This document shows, piece by piece, positions 11,468-12,798 of a stretch of 12,798 bases of DNA. The stretch is from a bacterium (GTDB lineage Bacteria; Margulisbacteria; Marinamargulisbacteria; JAAEMD01): positions 1 to 12,798 of the forward strand of contig JAAEMD010000216.1 of the NCBI GenBank assembly GCA_024225875.1. The letters are read 5' to 3'. The translations under genes and the position numbers were made by a program. The notes beneath the pieces were generated by a model. That model saw only the letters and a list, made by a program, of their open reading frames with translations, did no database searches and was not told the DNA's origin. Position 1 is the first letter of the stretch; every line of letters starts with the position of its first letter.

Positions 11468-12420
11468 ACTTTTTCATCCTCAGAAGAAAAAATATTACAT
11501 CCAATTAATTCATCTAAAAGATAATATCTAATTGCGCCGTTGTCTGCTTTTATTCCATTTAAACTGAGCTTATTCTCAAAATGATCTGTTAATTTATCTA
11601 AAGCATTTACTGGGTTGTCATTTGATTCTCGTAAAAATCTGTTGCTAATAAACTTTAAAAAATTGGATATTTTTTTTGCTCTTACGCCATCTAAGCCAAA
11701 AGCATTTTTTGCTTCGTTTATTGAAATACAATATGTTGAAAATAAATCGCTAAACTCTTCTTTGAAAGACGATGCATAATCTTTAAATCTACCATTAATT
11801 TTTTTATCTGGATCACACTCATATTTTTCATCCAGCTCTTTATAATTTTGGTCATCACTTAAAAATTTTAATAGTGACATTACAGTTTCAACTTCATTTG
11901 ATTCTGTTTTATTTCTTGTAAGCGAAATTTCATCTTTTAAAAAATCTGCGACTAACTTGATCTTTTTAGTTCGCTCGTTATTAATATGCTTAATTAACCC
12001 TTTTATATCTATTATATCTTTTGTTTGATCAAACTTGTATTTTCCTTCATTACTAAAATCTGAGGTATATTCTTTTGCATCTTTATCTATTAATAATATT
12101 TTTAAGCTAAATTGTTGATTTTCTGAATTATCGAAAAAACCTTTGATTGATTTATTAATTTTGGCACTATCATTTTGAGCTGTAACTTGAACGGCCTGTT
12201 TATTGGATTTATCAATTAAGTCTATATAGGCGGTGTTATTCTGAGTATAGTTTGAGTTTTTCAATTCTAGGTTATAAACCAAATTAAGCAAGTCTCGATA
12301 AAAATTTTCAGCATGAATACAGATATCTGTTAAATTCAATGAAGTTCTCAAACTCACCTCTGTTTTAAGGTATGTAAGACTTCTACTAATCAAGTTAATA
12401 TTTTGTTCTCTAATATCCAT
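11461..12420 (-). CDS. ABC-3C system SMEK-domain protein (probable sensor/effector)
   Basis: The 319-residue protein begins with a SMEK-type N-terminal domain (residues 1-130). Its marks are SLTYLKTEVSLRTSLNLTDI, HAENFYRDLLNLVY and YIDLIDKSNKQAVQVTA (65-81), the last being the conserved core of this domain. The 'D...(K/Q)QVT' arrangement looks like a restriction-endonuclease-fold strand pair, though whether it still cuts DNA is unclear. Residues about 180-319 form a helical C-terminal domain (FLSDDQNYKELDEKYE, then ALDKLTDHFENKLSLNG), probably for assembly with the partners. It is the first gene of the three-gene operon. The ATG at 12420 has a weak ribosome site, and a TAA lies in frame just upstream, so no longer N-terminus is possible. 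Confidence 0.78.
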   Translation of the reverse strand: MDIREQNINLISRSLTYLKTEVSLRTSLNLTDICIHAENFYRDLLNLVYNLELKNSNYTQNNTAYIDLIDKSNKQAVQVTAQNDSAKINKSIKGFFDNSENQQFSLKILLIDKDAKEYTSDFSNEGKYKFDQTKDIIDIKGLIKHINNERTKKIKLVADFLKDEISLTRNKTESNEVETVMSLLKFLSDDQNYKELDEKYECDPDKKINGRFKDYASSFKEEFSDLFSTYCISINEAKNAFGLDGVRAKKISNFLKFISNRFLRESNDNPVNALDKLTDHFENKLSLNGIKADNGAIRYYLLDELIGCNIFSSEDEKVC

Positions 12421-12462
12421 AAATTAAACTCTAAATAATGCAGCACAATATGCTCCTATTAA

Positions 12463-12471
12463 ATGATACCA
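12463..12471 (-). promoter_or_regulatory. Possible extended -10 promoter of the ABC-3C operon
   Basis: On the minus strand TGGTATCAT (TGn plus a TATAAT-like hexamer) lies about 43 bases before the SMEK gene start, with no good -35 box 17 bp upstream. The 120-bp gap 12421-12540 contains no gene and is the only place for an operon promoter, but this particular box is a weak guess. Confidence 0.3.
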
Positions 12472-12540
12472 TTAGTAGCGAGTTTTCATCCATTGTGTTT
12501 TATTCTGTTTCAGAGAAAACAAAATAATTTAAAAAAACAT

Positions 12541-12798
12541 CTACACAGTCTTTGTAGCGTTGTAAATGGTGATATCTTCGAGTAAATCAACAATCTTGCT
12601 CATTGTTTTGTTGTCTGTATTAACAACAATATCAACCAGCCTTAACAACATTTTTTTTTCTTGGCTCTCTAAAAACAATATCGCTTGAATGATTTTTAGT
12701 GCTTCCAAATCTAAAGAGTAGGTTTCTAAAAGCATTTGTTTTAAATATATTTTTATTTTTTTTTCCTCTTGAGGTTGATACAAAACAATGTTTTCAAA
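12541..12798 (-). CDS. C-terminal part of an unidentified protein, cut by the right window edge
   Basis: The minus-strand frame stays open to the window edge and ends at 12541, giving 85 visible residues. A TTG at 12783 could be a start, but an upstream continuation (FENIVLYQPQEE) is equally possible. The sequence is entirely helical and rich in Leu, Ile and Lys (LEALKIIQAILFLESQEKKM, then LLRLVDIVVNTDN). It resembles in style the C-terminal dimerisation helices that follow the HTH in XRE-type repressors, including that of the repressor at 7922. If so, a regulator would lie directly upstream of the ABC-3C operon, 120 bp away and on the same strand. That is inference. Confidence 0.5.
   Translation of the reverse strand, partial: FENIVLYQPQEEKKIKIYLKQMLLETYSLDLEALKIIQAILFLESQEKKMLLRLVDIVVNTDNKTMSKIVDLLEDITIYNATKTV

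Noticed and set aside
1..12798. Integrase, attachment sites or tRNA marking the prophage end
   Set aside because: No tyrosine or serine recombinase motif, tRNA-like cloverleaf or long direct repeat was found. The prophage boundary must lie outside the window.

Overview
The window reads as the early half of a temperate tailed-phage genome (prophage) in an AT-rich bacterium. A two-gene lysogeny block follows it, and then about 4 kb of accessory DNA that looks like anti-phage defence. Genes are densely packed with ATGA/TTGA stop-start overlaps and clear GGAGG-type ribosome sites. The host cannot be named from this window: an AT-rich Firmicute (Clostridia or Negativicutes) is my first guess, but an AT-rich proteobacterium fits the lambda-type terminase and the Mor-like activator equally well. 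No integrase, attachment site, tRNA, rRNA or CRISPR array was seen.

Region 1 (about 1-6900, all minus strand, read from right to left) is the early operon running into the packaging genes. In transcription order it holds a small DNA-binding-like protein (6772), a Sak4/AAA_24-type recombination ATPase, a 33-residue four-cysteine piece resembling the C-terminus of a Cas4-like nuclease, a protein with an SSB-like acidic tail, and a replication initiator. The initiator gene carries a 75-bp iteron-like array followed by a 94-bp polypurine tract, as in lambda gene O. After it come a putative helicase-loader-like protein, a DUF559/Vsr-type nuclease, a 30-residue Cys-rich microprotein, a hypothetical, a DUF3310 protein, a Mor-like activator, the small terminase, and the large terminase, which is cut by the window edge.

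Region 2 (about 6900-8650) is the regulatory switch. Leftward genes encode an unusual protein with two and a half tandem HTH repeats and a Cro-like protein. Rightward genes encode a CI-like repressor without a protease domain and a 94-residue partner. An identical 13-bp operator-like sequence lies on both sides of the cro-like gene.

Region 3 (about 8650-12798) is accessory. A stand-alone AbiJ-N-terminal-like domain gene, with a strong leaderless promoter, lies between two inverted hairpins of the type found at IS200/IS605 ends. Beyond a terminator and a stretch of decayed coding sequence is a complete three-gene ABC-three-component (ABC-3C) operon: SMEK-domain protein, winged-helix-like middle component and DUF2326 ATPase. 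A protein truncated by the right edge of the window lies upstream of it. I infer that the defence cargo sits where the lysogeny/integration end of the prophage would be expected.
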